Shown piece after piece: positions 23,801 to 56,206 of a DNA stretch of 64,000 bases (position 1 is the first letter of the stretch; each line of letters starts with the position of its first letter). This stretch comes from Axinella damicornis (lineage: Eukaryota > Porifera > Demospongiae > Axinellida > Axinellidae): NCBI GenBank assembly GCA_963931865.1, contig OZ007518.1:3372055-3436054 (forward strand), given 5' to 3'. The notes under the pieces are model-generated. The model searched no databases and was not told the origin of the DNA. It saw only the letters and a list, made by a program, of their open reading frames with translations. The translations under genes were made by a program, and so were the position numbers.

Positions 23801-24581
23801 CAACAGTACAGTATTTGAGGCATGCAACACACCCCCTGGAAGATCAGCAAATAGCTGAAGGGACGGACTACCTTCAGAAATAAAACTTTGTGCACGCATA
23901 CGTATGTATACCACAGGCATATGTAACAGTCTCACTTCATTGCACACGAGTCGAATCAGACCGAAACAGCTATGCTTACTTGCACTCAGCAGTGGCGTAG
24001 AAAGCAGTCTACAATAGGGGGTGCACTATGTGAGCCCTGATCAACTGGTAAATGGATATGAGACCTTGTAAGTTGTAATGACTGAAGTTGTATGATACAT
24101 ACATGTTCCTACACCATTGCTCGGTAATTAACAGTTCATGAACACATCCAAATTTCCTTAGACAATACACAGCCGCATACTATATACAGTATTACCCGAG
24201 TATACCTTGTACTGCATCTACAAATGTTCTTCGATTTCACTTACGCAAGCATATTCCGGTGATGTTTGCTCCCGCGAGAAATTCGTCCCTCGGTGCTGTG
24301 CACTTCAAATTATTATCGCAGAGTCCTTCACGGCCGTACTCCCCTCCGCACAAATCGTTCTGCACTTTCGCGCACATTTTGCAACACCCGCAAGGTTCCC
24401 ACAGCACGCCGCCACGACATCCTTCTCTAGATTTCAGGATAGCAGAATTCGTGGTGCAGTTTGCTTGCATTTGCATCTCACTGCAAGATAATGAACACGG
24501 CCATCCGTTGGCGGTGGAGCAGCTGCAACGTATGCATGCTGATACGCAAAGAAATAAGATAGCAAATCGCTGCGTAGACAT
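5805..24581 (-). CDS. Secreted modular protein gene: signal peptide, IGFBP, Kazal, unassigned module, sushi, follistatin/Kazal
   Basis: Gene-level entry. CDS pieces in transcript order: 24581-24245, 20683-20522, 12218-12085 (candidate), 9592-9419, 7665-7438, 5902-5805. Every junction is phase 1, the usual phase of shuffled extracellular modules, and the pieces add up to about 377 residues if one base is restored in the candidate exon. The order IGFBP then Kazal recalls IGFBP7 and HtrA1 N-termini, but a sushi module and a second follistatin/Kazal module follow and no protease domain was found. Expected product: a secreted, disulfide-rich protein of the extracellular space, perhaps a growth-factor binder or protease inhibitor (inference from modules only). 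No transmembrane segment was seen, so secretion is more likely than anchoring. Extra exons may be missed in the long introns. Confidence 0.75.
5903..7437 (-). other. Intron of IGFBP-module gene with minisatellite at its donor
   Basis: No further exon recognised. Contents: Gln/Leu-poor repeated phrases around 6010-6200, a tandem duplication of about 65 bp at 6990-7115, and a 25-bp minisatellite that starts about 10 bp inside the donor (listed separately). Part of an element end resembling the 53.3-kb repeat lies near 5970-6020, in the flank of the last exon. Confidence 0.5.
7259..7428. repeat. 25-bp minisatellite, about 7 copies
   Basis: The unit is built on accatcagacagctgcatgg. Copies differ by a few bases. 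On the minus strand the array begins about 10 bp after the splice donor of the follistatin/Kazal exon, so it looks grown from intron-start sequence. Confidence 0.9.
7438..7665 (-). CDS. IGFBP-module gene, follistatin/Kazal exon
   Basis: 76 codons, phase 1 at both ends, acceptor cttcctctag and donor CTAG|gtgaga. The EGF-like follistatin half reads DPCDNVQCALGARC, followed by CVCKPLTDC. The Kazal half has the hallmark VCGSDGKTYRSRCHLH and closes with a final Cys (SGNC). The agrin/follistatin-type Kazal fold binds or inhibits serine proteases or growth factors; the inhibitory P1 residue is not obvious. Confidence 0.88.
8621..8719. mobile_element. Palindromic MITE (Mutator-like), exact 9-bp target duplication
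   Basis: The foldback begins TAGCCTCGTACCCAG and ends with its complement ...GGGTACGAGGCTA. It is flanked on both sides by TTTGAAAAT (8612-8620 and 8720-8728). A 9-bp duplication points to Mutator-like transposition. No coding capacity. It lies in an intron of the IGFBP-module gene. Confidence 0.88.
9152..9210. mobile_element. Divergent copy of the TAGCCTCGTTCCC foldback family
   Basis: Opens tagtctcgttcccagaccc and closes ctcggcacgagacta. It is shorter and more diverged than other copies, and no clear target duplication was seen. Confidence 0.5.
9419..9592 (-). CDS. IGFBP-module gene, sushi (CCP) exon
   Basis: 58 codons, phase 1 at both ends. One complete CCP module: four cysteines (ACDEL, TYDCG, TATCHYG, PPKC), the Gly before Cys2 and the Trp in GKWTSQPP. 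The acceptor is a run of C directly followed by tgcag, so a G-run on the + strand serves as polypyrimidine tract. The donor is ATCC|gtatgt. Confidence 0.9.
9598..9614. repeat. G-run acting as the acceptor polypyrimidine tract of the sushi exon
   Basis: About 17 G on the + strand. On the gene strand it is C17 followed by tgcag and the sushi exon. Confidence 0.85.
9706..10057. mobile_element. hAT-like non-autonomous element with GGGCGTAGCTAG ends
   Basis: Left end catgggcgtagctag; right end is its complement, ctagctacgcccctg. Ends of this type are common in animal hAT elements. No clear 8-bp target duplication, so the outer borders are uncertain. No ORF inside. Confidence 0.5.
10637..10893. 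repeat. Direct duplication of about 100 bp
   Basis: Phrases such as gtctgggacctggtaacaag and gtaaacggtactcatccaag occur twice, at about 10637-10742 and 10795-10893, about 160 bp apart. Upstream, 10390-10620 is rich in imperfect catgcatg palindromes. Confidence 0.7.
11738..11803. mobile_element. Degenerate copy of the TAGCCTCGTTCCC foldback family
   Basis: agcctcattcccaagc ... ttgggaacgaggcta, with no clear target duplication. A lone right end of the same family lies at about 11908-11936. Confidence 0.55.
12010..12063. mobile_element. Short palindrome of the TGATGACATCA family
   Basis: A near-perfect palindrome bounded by CAAGAGTG and CTCTTG, centred on cgtcatgacg. It is one of four related copies in the window (others at 16161, 34537 and a half copy at 63712). 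Confidence 0.7.
12085..12218 (-). CDS. IGFBP-module gene, candidate exon with a 1-bp frame break
   Basis: Acceptor tatttgttcacag, donor GTTG|gtagct. The frame starts EWSGEPAFDFP in phase 1 and then breaks at a C5 run (+ 12186-12190). Beyond it another frame continues PEIKGKPFLGRSEHMVVC, then CMSYSGTLKIPC. Observed length 134 bp; one extra C would give 135 bp and phase 1 at both ends like its neighbours. It resembles no module I can name with confidence. It may be a real exon with an assembly indel, or a decaying exon. Confidence 0.45.
16161..16251. mobile_element. Palindromic element of the TGATGACATCA family
   Basis: Starts CAAGAGGGTGTGATGACATC and ends gatgtcatcatgtgctcatg. It is flanked by near-identical 7-mers TCTTACT and TCTTACA, consistent with a 7-8 bp target duplication. 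Confidence 0.65.
16380..16862. repeat. Tandem duplication of about 260 bp
   Basis: Two adjacent copies (about 16380-16610 and 16650-16862) share phrases such as gatagtgtctcggc and gacgacattcgcagtgcttc. On the minus strand both contain a Cys-rich phrase HCECRPSC preceded by ttcatcag, which resembles a decayed follistatin-type exon. Confidence 0.75.
17076..17283. repeat. 13-bp minisatellite, about 15 copies
   Basis: The unit is atatgaggcttgg with point variants (gtgg, gaat). It lies in an intron of the IGFBP-module gene. Confidence 0.9.
18380..18563. mobile_element. MITE with C-run 3' end and exact 5-bp target duplication
   Basis: Left end CAGTGTTTCTTTAGAAAA, right end ctaaaagaaaccctg (an imperfect inverted repeat). 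Flanked by ACAGT at 18375-18379 and 18564-18568. A run of about 25 C lies just inside the right end. The same family recurs at 28393-28650. The 5-bp duplication with CAG-type ends suggests a hAT-related group. Confidence 0.75.
20175..20457. mobile_element. Mariner-like MITE copy 1
   Basis: Ends TACCGTAGTCGCGCGTTATT and its complement ...GCGCGACTATGGTA, with TA at each border as expected for Tc1/mariner target duplication. A second copy in opposite orientation lies at 49337-49633. Internal sequence includes repeated gcgcctataag phrases. No ORF. Confidence 0.75.
20522..20683 (-). CDS. IGFBP-module gene, Kazal-like exon
   Basis: 54 codons, phase 1 at both ends, donor GACG|gtgagc. It reads KNCFRNCSRKTKTLMCGTDG then RWYRNNCARRQHNCF and ends NRICED. 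This is a Kazal-like pattern with six cysteines and the CGTDGRWYRN core in place of CGSDGxTYxN. The acceptor cacacacag is the end of a long (CA)n array. Confidence 0.85.
20684..20812. repeat. (TG)n microsatellite ending at a splice acceptor
   Basis: About 125 bp of mostly TG on the + strand. On the gene strand it is (CA)n that runs straight into the acceptor of the Kazal exon. Confidence 0.95.
21083..21490. repeat. 23-bp minisatellite made of a MITE terminal repeat, about 17 copies
   Basis: The unit is gggatagcctcgctcccagg plus cct. It is the terminal inverted repeat of the dispersed TAGCCTCGTTCCC foldback family joined to its own complement. The array ends in an intact right terminus (gcctgggaacgaggcta, about 21478-21494). 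It lies in an intron of the IGFBP-module gene. Confidence 0.93.
22557..22598. mobile_element. Minimal 42-bp foldback MITE with exact 10-bp target duplication
   Basis: Only the two TAGCCTCATTCCCAGGCC ends joined at cgagat. Flanked by GAGGTCACAT at 22547-22556 and 22599-22608. The smallest complete family member here. Confidence 0.92.
22887..23005. mobile_element. Foldback MITE with internal duplication
   Basis: Starts tagcttcgttcccaggcc and ends gcctgggaatgaggcta. The stem carries cgctggcgtgagaaggcctg twice on the 3' side. Flanks CAGTCTTGC and CAGTTTCGC match at 7 of 9 positions. Confidence 0.75.
24245..24581 (-). CDS. IGFBP-module gene, first exon: signal peptide and IGFBP domain
   Basis: ATG at 24581 begins a typical signal peptide (MSTQRFAILFLCVSACIRC). 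An IGFBP N-terminal domain follows, with PCGCCKMCAKVQNDLC, which fits the family signature (GCGCC core, then Cys-Ala-x6-Cys), and GGEYGREGLCDNNLKC. The donor TTGC|gtaagt leaves phase 1. 112 codons. An earlier Met in frame was not seen, and the hydrophobic leader makes this start convincing. Confidence 0.9.
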
Positions 24582-25284
24582 TTTTTGTGCAACGTCATAA
24601 ACTCCTTGAGTGAACTACAGGCGTTTTCGTGTGCCCCAACGACTGTTCGCACTTTTATATTAATTTTATGTCTGCATTGCGACATGAACAAATTGCTTTC
24701 AAGTACCAATCACGCATGACGCCGAAATTATGGCTTTTGCGACATAGTACTATCGGGCTTCTTTATGCACGCAGGAGGTACCGCGTGTGTACGCGCATGC
24801 GCGGTACCTCATCTATGGAGTCTGCCTGTTATGAATTTCATTCCGTGGGTGCGACGCAATCATATCATCTATGCACCTTTTTATACACCACTATACACTC
24901 CATGTCATGAAAAGACCAATGATCGAACCTCATCTCCCATAGTCGACCATAGCTAGGCTATAGCTACAGGCATTCAGACTGTCGGAGTCACTATCCAACT
25001 ATGCTGGGGAGACCAGGAAATAATAGTGAGACCATGCAGACCTGTACCCATGAGCATATAGTCTTGGCCCCAGACCCAAACTAGTACCAACCTCAGCACG
25101 GATTGCTTCCAGTATTACACGTGTGCCAACTGGAAACAATAGGGTTGATTTGACGTGTGATAGCTACTGGAAGCAACGGGTTGATTTGACGTGTGAGAAA
25201 GGTGGGTTGAATCTCAACTGATATGATTACACCAATATTATCAAGTGCATAGTATTCATGCAACGTCAAATGAGGAAGCAGAGT
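24582..25284. other. Upstream region of IGFBP-module gene and 3' flank of PTB gene
   Basis: No coding region seen. It must contain the promoter of the minus-strand IGFBP-module gene. A near repeat, gggttgatttgacgtgtga, occurs twice at about 25143-25200. Confidence 0.5.
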
Positions 25285-26766
25285 TCAGTAAACACCGAGC
25301 ATCCCGAGTTTGTGTGACCTTGTCAGAGAACAGGAACGAGGTGGGGGGGTTGGCGGACAGGAGTCCGTTTCTTCTGGTTCTGGCTGTGGCAGAACAATGT
25401 TCTCGGTAGAGAGCTGGGGTGGCCTCAGACTACGTGTAGGAGCTCCAGGTGGAGTGTGTGGCGACTCCCGGACAGGCTGAGGTGGAGTGAATAGCCCCAC
25501 TCCGGCAGGTGGCTTCACTCCAACAGGTGTAGTGTACGGTTCCATTGCAAGTGAGCCCACTCTGGGAGCTGGAGGTGGAGGCTCTAATCTTGGTGAAGGT
25601 GGGCATGACGTCATTCTAGGAGGCTGAGGTGGAGTGAATAGTTCCACTCTGGCCGGTGGCTTCACTCCAACAGGTGCTGGGTATGGTTCCATTGCAAGTT
25701 GGCCCACCCTGGGAGCTGGAGGTGGAGAAATTGGCTCCACTCTTGGTGAAGGTGTGCTGGGCTTCCAGGATGGAAATGGGCATGACATCATTCTAGGAGG
25801 CTGAGGTGCCGTGAATAGCCCCACTCTGGCAGGTGGCTTCACTCCATCAGGTGTAGTGAACGGTTCCATTGCAAGTGAGCCCACCCTGGGAGCTGGAGGT
25901 GGAGAAATTGGCTCTACTCTTGGTGAAGGTGTGCTGGGCTTCCAGGATGGAAATGGGCATGACATCATTCTAGGAGGCTGAGGTGCCGTGAATATGAATA
26001 GCCCCACTCTTGCAGGTGGCTTCGCTCCAACAGGTGTAGCAAGTGGACCGACACTGGGAGATGGAGGTGGAGAAATCGGCTCGACCGTTGGTGAAGGTGG
26101 GTGTGGTTTCCAGGATGGAAATGGGCATGACATCATTCTAGGAGCAGGTGTTTTTACCTCAGGAGATCTAGATGGTGGCTGCGGACATGTTGGCTCCACA
26201 CTTGGTGAGGGTGGCTGTGGCTTCCAGGATGAAAGTGGATGCGAATTAATTTTAGGAACAGGTGGTTTTATCGTAGGGAGTGGTGGTTGTGGACAAGCTG
26301 GCTCCACTCTCGGCGAAGGTGGGTGTGGCTCCCTGGACGGAAGTGGGTGTGGCTTCCAGGATGGCAGTGGGAGTGACTTAGTTTTAAGAACAGATGGTTT
26401 TATCACAGGGAGTGGTGGAGAAGGTGCAGGGAGTGGTGGTTGTGGACATGGTAGTTGCGGTGGGGCCGGTGGTGGAAATTTTCGTCGAGGCAGGCGGGGA
26501 ACGTAACGTTTGAACTGATGCGGCTGGGTCCCACAGCTGCTTGTAACCTTGGCGTAGATGGGGCTCCGGCTAATGGACTGCTCAAGTGGGATATCCACAC
26601 ACTTGGCCCCTGGTAGCTGATAGCAGTTCACTTTAGCTACTGGGGCGAAAGAGACTTGCCTGCTAGGAGCAGGGGCAGGTTGTTCAACACAATCTTTTGG
26701 AGAGGGTTGCTCAATACCCTCACGTTGAGAAGGATACTCAAGAAGTTCTTGTGGAGAAGAATCTTC
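25285..26766 (-). CDS. PTB adaptor exon 5: proline-rich tail
   Basis: Acceptor acacgtgtag, then GAAGATTCT; stop TGA at 25285-25287; residues 249-741. It contains imperfect tandem units of about 50-60 residues with phrases MMSCPFPSWKP, SPRVEPISPPPAPRVG and VKPPARVGLF. The number of units probably varies between individuals because the DNA is repetitive too. Confidence 0.85.
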   Translation of the reverse strand, partial: EDSSPQELLEYPSQREGIEQPSPKDCVEQPAPAPSRQVSFAPVAKVNCYQLPGAKCVDIPLEQSISRSPIYAKVTSSCGTQPHQFKRYVPRLPRRKFPPPAPPQLPCPQPPLPAPSPPLPVIKPSVLKTKSLPLPSWKPHPLPSREPHPPSPRVEPACPQPPLPTIKPPVPKINSHPLSSWKPQPPSPSVEPTCPQPPSRSPEVKTPAPRMMSCPFPSWKPHPPSPTVEPISPPPSPSVGPLATPVGAKPPARVGLFIFTAPQPPRMMSCPFPSWKPSTPSPRVEPISPPPAPRVGSLAMEPFTTPDGVKPPARVGLFTAPQPPRMMSCPFPSWKPSTPSPRVEPISPPPAPRVGQLAMEPYPAPVGVKPPARVELFTPPQPPRMTSCPPSPRLEPPPPAPRVGSLAMEPYTTPVGVKPPAGVGLFTPPQPVRESPHTPPGAPTRSLRPPQLSTENIVLPQPEPEETDSCPPTPPPRSCSLTRSHKLGMLGVY

Positions 26767-26985
26767 CTACACGGGTGAACAATGGAACCAGACCAGCATT
26801 AACCCTATCCACATTCAAGTGAAGCTATATCTCCCATTCATCTGACCTCACTGGATAGCAATATTAAGAGCAGGGAGGGTCCCTATCACAGGCATCACCA
26901 AGATAAAATGTTACATCCACCTAACGCCTACTGGACGACAGTTCTCCCTATGCCATCGCTGCTACGGTGAACCTTGCATGCAAAT

Positions 26986-27027
<42 letters not shown>

Positions 27028-30000
27028 ACAAGATACTTCTGCAATCCAGCTTTATTCTACTCAGGCTATAGCTTGGGGGACTCACCCCCCTTGAGATATC
27101 CAAGAACTATTATCTATGCAAGGCAACTCATACCTCCCTCCCTTACGCTGCGCTACAATTTGTCCCTCCCCCCTTCAATGATGAAACACTGCTATACTTT
27201 AATCAATACTTGCCATAGCTTGGCTGTGAGTACGCTTGGACCTCCGCTTAGATTCTGGCCACGACGGACCCTCAAGTCAATTCCAGATCGCTCCCCATAG
27301 ATGTAGTTTTCTGGGATACCGTCCAGTATTGCAAACTCAGAGCTGACCAGCGCTAGAGACTGGTTCGACACTGTAAGCATCCGGCTTGGCTCCGGGTTGC
27401 TGTTGGAGAGCCACAGGTAGCAGGCCTTCCTGAACGCATGCAGGACATCAACTCCCTGCACAATACAGATGACAACAATCACAACTAGTTTAAATTTAGG
27501 CGATCAAGATAGATGAGACCATATGCCTGCATGAATGTGCAATCCTAGTGCATGCATGCACGTGTACAGCTTGGGCCGCCATTCAAGAGAGAGCCCAGAT
27601 ACTTGCATGCACGAATAATGCTGGAGCCAGCTCAAGGCCGATCAAGAGAGAGCCTAGATGCCTGCATGCATACATATTCTATTCTAATGCTGGCAAGGCC
27701 AATTGAGAGTGAGCCCAGATGCCAGCATGCATGCATCTACTGCTGGAGCCAGCTCAAGGCCGATCAAGAGAGAGCCCAGGTGCTTGCATGCATGCCTATT
27801 TATTCTAATGCTCAAGACTAATTGAGAGAGAGCCCAGGTGCTTCCATGCATGTGCAATACTGGAGCCGCTTGGAGCTACACTGCACTGGTACACATACGT
27901 AGGCCAAATCACCTGTATGCAGTCATTCTACGTTGGCAGAGTTTATGGAGGCTATTAAATACACAAGACGATATTCTATGTGTTCACCGAGTAGTGATTG
28001 GTAAAAATGCTTTTACTGAAAATGTCTACTCTCTCAGTTGGTGCAGTTTCCCTAATATACACATGTACATGTACATATGTAACGGCTAGTGTACGCAGTT
28101 TCCCTAATATACACATGAACATATGTAATGGCTAATGCACACAGTTTCTGTAATATACACATGCACAGGACTAGCCTTGTTCCCAGGCCCGAGGCGGGGC
28201 CTGGGAACGAGGGTAGCACAGGACCTATACTCCATTTTGTCGTTCTTCAGTTTGCATTGACATGGAAGCTGAATCTTGCAGTAATCAGGCCCGTATAGCC
28301 AGCCAGTAGTCTAGGGAGGGTTGTTTATGGCCTAATATTGGCTCTAGGGGGCTCCAAATGAGTGAAGTTGAGATACGTAGGCACTCCCACTTCAGTGTTT
28401 CATTTAGAAAACATTGAAGGGGGGGGGGGGAGACAAAATCGGAGCGTGGTGAAGTAAGGGAGGAGAGGCTGAGATGAGCTGCCTTGCATACATAATACTA
28501 ATCACAACTACATGTATGTAATCTCGGAACACCTATGACTTGCCAGTAATTGTTACCATAGCAACACAAACATAGGGGATAGCAAGGATTCAAGGAGCCG
28601 AGGGCAAATCCCCCCCCCCCCCCCCCCCCCCCCACCCAAATGAAACCCTGCACTTTTATAGTCTCATTCCTAGACATTCATATCATAGATGCCAGAATCA
28701 ATTAAGGAGGGCTCAATCACATGGCCCCAGAACCACCCCTGGCTGTGGGTCTGGTAATGATTACGTGGGACGCTCACAGTGCTTCCTCTCTTGGTGAGGT
28801 AGCAGTAGCAATAGAATGTTCCGGAGAAGAAGTTCTCCGTGATGATCCCGAACAGCCTCGTCTGGGTGGGGTGTGGGTGCAGCACGTACACGTTCTCAAG
28901 GTCACGGGAAAGCTCCCTCACCTGCGAAATACGTGTAGAAAAACGCTGTAATGTATACCTATACAGTGTATATGTATAGTGGCAAACTGTACTTCTGCTG
29001 GTGCAGCCAGCTGCTTACAGGCAACATTTCCAACACCAGGATTCTATTCTAGAAAAGGCAGTTCTTCTACACCGATAATAGCCTCGTTCCCATGCCTTCT
29101 TACCCCAGCGTTTGTCGCTTGCAGTACTGCAAGCGACAAACGCTGGGGTGAGAAGGCCTGGGAACGAGGCTACACCGATAATACAATGTACATATCCAGG
29201 TCTAGGTGTGTAGCTAGCAATCATGAGGTGAACTCACCCCTGTCAGTTTATCAACAGCATAGAAGGATTGGGGAGTGACGGTGATGCCAAACATTCTCAC
29301 GTATTTCTTCCTTTGCCTCCTCCGTCTCCTCTCATTGAGTAGCGTCTGGCAGCCACCGAAGTCAGTCTGATGTAGCACCAGGCCCGATCCCAGATACTGC
29401 ACAAGAAGACCGTACAAAGAATCTCGTTTGAGCTGTACATCACTAATATTAGTCCCCCTTATTCCCGTTCCTATGGCAATGGCACTTCCTGTACCCATTG
29501 GTCACCAGGCACAGGTTATGCTTCAATATTGGATGATGAACATAGCAGGCTCTCCCTAGGAATTTGTTACATAAATTATAATGTATTATGTGCCTGGGAA
29601 TGAGCGTACGAGTTTTAAAATTCCACAATTTTCCCAATGAAACCCAAATTAAATGCCTCCAGTTGTAACTTATGTGAAATCTCACAAGGCCGTAACTCTT
29701 ACTCTACAGATTGGGAGCATACCTTATCAAGGGGTAGTTCTGTACGAGTGATTGAGAATGGGATCAAATTAATGGAACAATCGACAATACTTTTACGAGC
29801 TGATCAAGGGATCAAAACGAACTCCATATGACAAAAAATATCAACGAATCAACAAAATATTCTTAGATACTATGGCGGCATGGCTACCATACTTAAATCC
29901 AACTAATCAAGGGGGACCAATCAAGCGATGAAGCACAATTTTGCTCACCTAATTCCATTTGCTATCATTTCTACACATAATCAACAGCCTTTGTACACAC

Positions 30001-30315
30001 ACACAGTAACCGATGCCTACGAGTGTAACAGTCATAATGCAGCCAACAATATTTCTTTGAAGGGAGATTTACTGGCCACATCTAACCCCCCCACGTTATC
30101 AAAATGAGGTGATTGCATACCTTTACATCAAAATTTGCGGCATAGTTGTTCCCGTAAGTTAGGTGGAGCTGCTGTCCTGCATCAGAATTCAGGGGTGGGG
30201 CTGGTGGAAATAGAGCTGCAGAGCGGTAGGCGATCAGGGGGTTGGTATGCGCGTAGCGATACCAGGAGCGTGTTTCCTGTAGAGCTACTTGCGATCGATC
30301 TTGGTTAGGTTCCAT
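25285..30315 (-). CDS. PTB-domain adaptor with long proline-rich tail
   Basis: Gene-level entry. Exons in transcript order: 30315-30121, 29396-29238, 28921-28778, 27455-27210, 26766-25285. All introns are phase 0, giving 741 residues. Residues 58-185 fit a PTB/PID fold: strand 1 FDVKYLGSGLV, central VRMFGITVTPQSFYAVDK, then RLFGIITENFFSGTFYCYCY matching the usual F-x-I/Y-C-H/Y pattern, and a C-terminal helix HAFRKACYLWL. PTB domains bind NPxY-type peptides on receptor tails. Residues 300-741 are Pro-rich with PxxP motifs (possible SH3 ligands) in tandem. A cytoplasmic adaptor is therefore likely, but I cannot assign an orthologue. It is divergent from TMEM63 across 455 bp. Confidence 0.8.
26988..27026. 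repeat. G-run of about 39 bp
   Basis: An uninterrupted G-run in the intron between exons 4 and 5 of the PTB adaptor gene. Confidence 0.95.
27210..27455 (-). CDS. PTB adaptor exon 4
   Basis: 82 codons, phase 0, acceptor tattgtgcag, donor CAA|gtattg. It begins GVDVLHAFRKACYLWLSN, the C-terminal helix of the PTB fold, then a linker with no recognised domain. Confidence 0.78.
27565..27850. repeat. Imperfect minisatellite of about 60 bp units
   Basis: Repeated phrases aagagagagcccagatgc and gcatgcatgc, about five degenerate copies, in a PTB-gene intron. Confidence 0.75.
28172..28215. mobile_element. 44-bp foldback MITE with exact 9-bp target duplication
   Basis: tagccttgttcccaggccc and its complement, with GCACAGGAC at 28163-28171 and 28216-28224. 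In a PTB-gene intron. Confidence 0.9.
28393..28650. mobile_element. MITE with C-run 3' end and exact 5-bp target duplication, copy 2
   Basis: Left end CAGTGTTTCATTTAGAAAA, right end aaatgaaaccctg. Flanked by CACTT at 28388-28392 and 28651-28655. It shares internal phrases such as ttgcatacataatact with the copy at 18380, and has a C-run of more than 20 inside the right end. Confidence 0.78.
28778..28921 (-). CDS. PTB adaptor exon 3
   Basis: 48 codons, phase 0, acceptor tatttcgcag, donor CACT|gtgagc. It encodes VRELSRDLENVYVLHPHP then the FGIITENFFSGTFYCYCY strands of the PTB fold. The frame runs on past the donor to a chance stop, so the donor is chosen from fold and phase. Confidence 0.82.
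29079..29172. mobile_element. Foldback MITE with exact 9-bp target duplication
   Basis: tagcctcgttcccatgcc to gcctgggaacgaggcta, a stem of more than 40 bp with agcgtttgtcgcttgcag on the 5' side. Flanked by CACCGATAA at 29070-29078 and 29173-29181. In a PTB-gene intron. Confidence 0.92.
29238..29396 (-). CDS. PTB adaptor exon 2
   Basis: 53 codons, phase 0, acceptor cttcttgtgcag, donor AGGG|gtgagt. It starts YLGSGLVL, completing the signature first strand of the PTB fold with exon 1, and carries a basic run RRRRRQRKK. Confidence 0.85.
30121..30315 (-). CDS. PTB adaptor exon 1
   Basis: ATG at 30315, 65 codons, donor GTAAAG|gtatgc. It ends NYAANFDVK, the start of PTB strand 1. The frame is open further upstream, so a longer N-terminus is possible; MEPNQ is preferred because the upstream stretch has no protein-like character. 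Confidence 0.75.
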
Positions 30316-30770
30316 GAGATCTAGTTGGAGCGCTGAAAATACAATTCGATCGCGATGTTGACCCACCTTGCTTGCGCGTACGCGTGTAGCTAAGCATTCC
30401 GCGCGTAATGTACTATATGTAACGAGGTACGTTGCCGAGGACGCGACGCTGCGCGCGCGCACTGAGTTCCATGCCTCGTAGGCATAGCAACCACCTATTA
30501 CACGATCATAGTATCTATGCCGAAAGCGTTTTAGCCCGCAAACATTAAACACGACGTATGCTAACTGCTATCGCGATCGCTAGCATGTACATGTAGCCCA
30601 TACCTGATCGAGCATTAATTTTGGCATGGGCACGCGCGTGTGTTGCTGCTGCTGCTAGCTGCTAGTGCTGTGTACACAAACCGCGTCACGCGGCGTATTG
30701 GTCCGTATACTACTCAAAGCATACCAGTTAGAGGACGTTTTGTTGCCTCTGCAACGAAAACGAAAACAGA
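30316..30770. promoter_or_regulatory. Candidate bidirectional promoter between PTB adaptor and TMEM63 genes
   Basis: 455 bp separate the two start codons, which point away from each other. The segment is visibly richer in CpG (gcgcgcgcgc, cgatcgcgatcgctagc, cacgcgcgtg) than its surroundings and holds no transposon end I could see. 5' UTRs of both genes must lie here. Promoter function is inferred from layout only. Confidence 0.5.
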
Positions 30771-54823
<24,053 letters not shown>

Positions 54824-56206
54824 CTTGTGAATTGGGCTATTGCTTTGTGTAAAGTTGAGCCTATATTATGTGTGGCATACGTGGTGTTTTTAGCCTTGGT
54901 GTAAGTACACCATCTAGCCTTGTTCCCGAGTCTTCCCTGCTTTGCTGCTTGCAGTGTAGTGCCTAGGAACAAGGCTAAGGTGCGTGTAGCTTCTTTCCCA
55001 GGCCTACCCCATTTTCCTGTTCTTCAGTTTCCGTGTATTATTGTCAACAGAAACCGAAGAACAGAAAAAAATGGGGTAGACCTGGAAATCAGGCTAAGGT
55101 GTGTGCATGTCTGCTCTTGTAAACTATTGTAACTATTGTGAACTTTGTTGTCACAGACGAAGCCATGGATTGTAGCATGTCGCTGCATGTGATAAAAGTA
55201 TTCAATTTTCTTTACACTCCTGATTCGTATAATTATATATATATGGCTCATCAAACCACGTGCCATGGTACAAGCTACTATTTGGACACATAATTATTAC
55301 ATCACTTTATGGTGTGCAGTTTTTGCTCAGTACAACACGTTTTCTTGAATTAGTGCAGTATCAAGTATTATAGCTATAGGCAATTACAATTCTGATCACA
55401 GCCAAAAGTAATGCATGTCTGTGTACTCTCCTTCCAGTAGAGGGAGCGATCTCTAGATGTTCCAGTTGTACTCAAACTAACTGGCTAGAGTACTGAATCT
55501 GAAAACTGATATGCATCACTGCAAGAACAATAATATATCGATCAGGGTTGTCCACCACAGTATGCAGTATTGTACCCTTAAAGGTATAACCTACAGGATT
55601 GCATTGAACGAATTGCATGTACACTGACCGTCCCAGTAGAGTTTAATCATCTTTCTCACATCCTTATCAAGAAACTGAAAGGAAGGAAAGCACCCTTCTC
55701 CTAAGCTTCCAGCAAACATAAGACAGCAACTCAAAGATGTTTACCGAGGAAAGTAACTACTTACTAACAGCTTCTAGTGCTATCATGATTGGTGTTTACT
55801 GAGTGTGTGTGCGGTCAGGAGCAAGTGAGGTGCTCCCGGTACCGATGTGTGAATTGCTTCCACTGGAGAACTGCTCTATTATCCACAGAGCAATGTGGAC
55901 AAAGCTGGCCTCTTCAGACTTCATGAACTGGAAGAGGAAGTCCACAGTGGATGGCTACATATAGTGGTTTGCTAAAAGGTTTACTACATTTGTATGACAG
56001 TCGAAAACGTTGCCTGCATTTTTGTGATCCAGGATATATGTCCAGGTTAGACCATTATTATATAATTAGTTGTAGCTCTAATTAGTCTAACCTTGTCAGT
56101 AAGTTGTGCAGATCGAGTAATGACAATTATTATTCCAACACTTACTTATCTCCGGATCCAATGGGAATGTGTTGTTCGCTAATCAATTAACTCATGATTA
56201 ATCAGT
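54824..56206. other. Intergenic region between convergent TMEM63 and TPR genes
   Basis: Holds two adjacent foldback MITEs (54915-54977; about 54990-55095, the latter flanked by AGGTGCGTG / AGGTGTGTG) and otherwise nothing recognised. Confidence 0.65.

Noticed and set aside
30316..30552. N-terminal extension of the PTB adaptor by about 79 residues
   Set aside because: The frame is open, but the encoded stretch lacks protein-like character and lies in the CpG-rich divergent promoter region.
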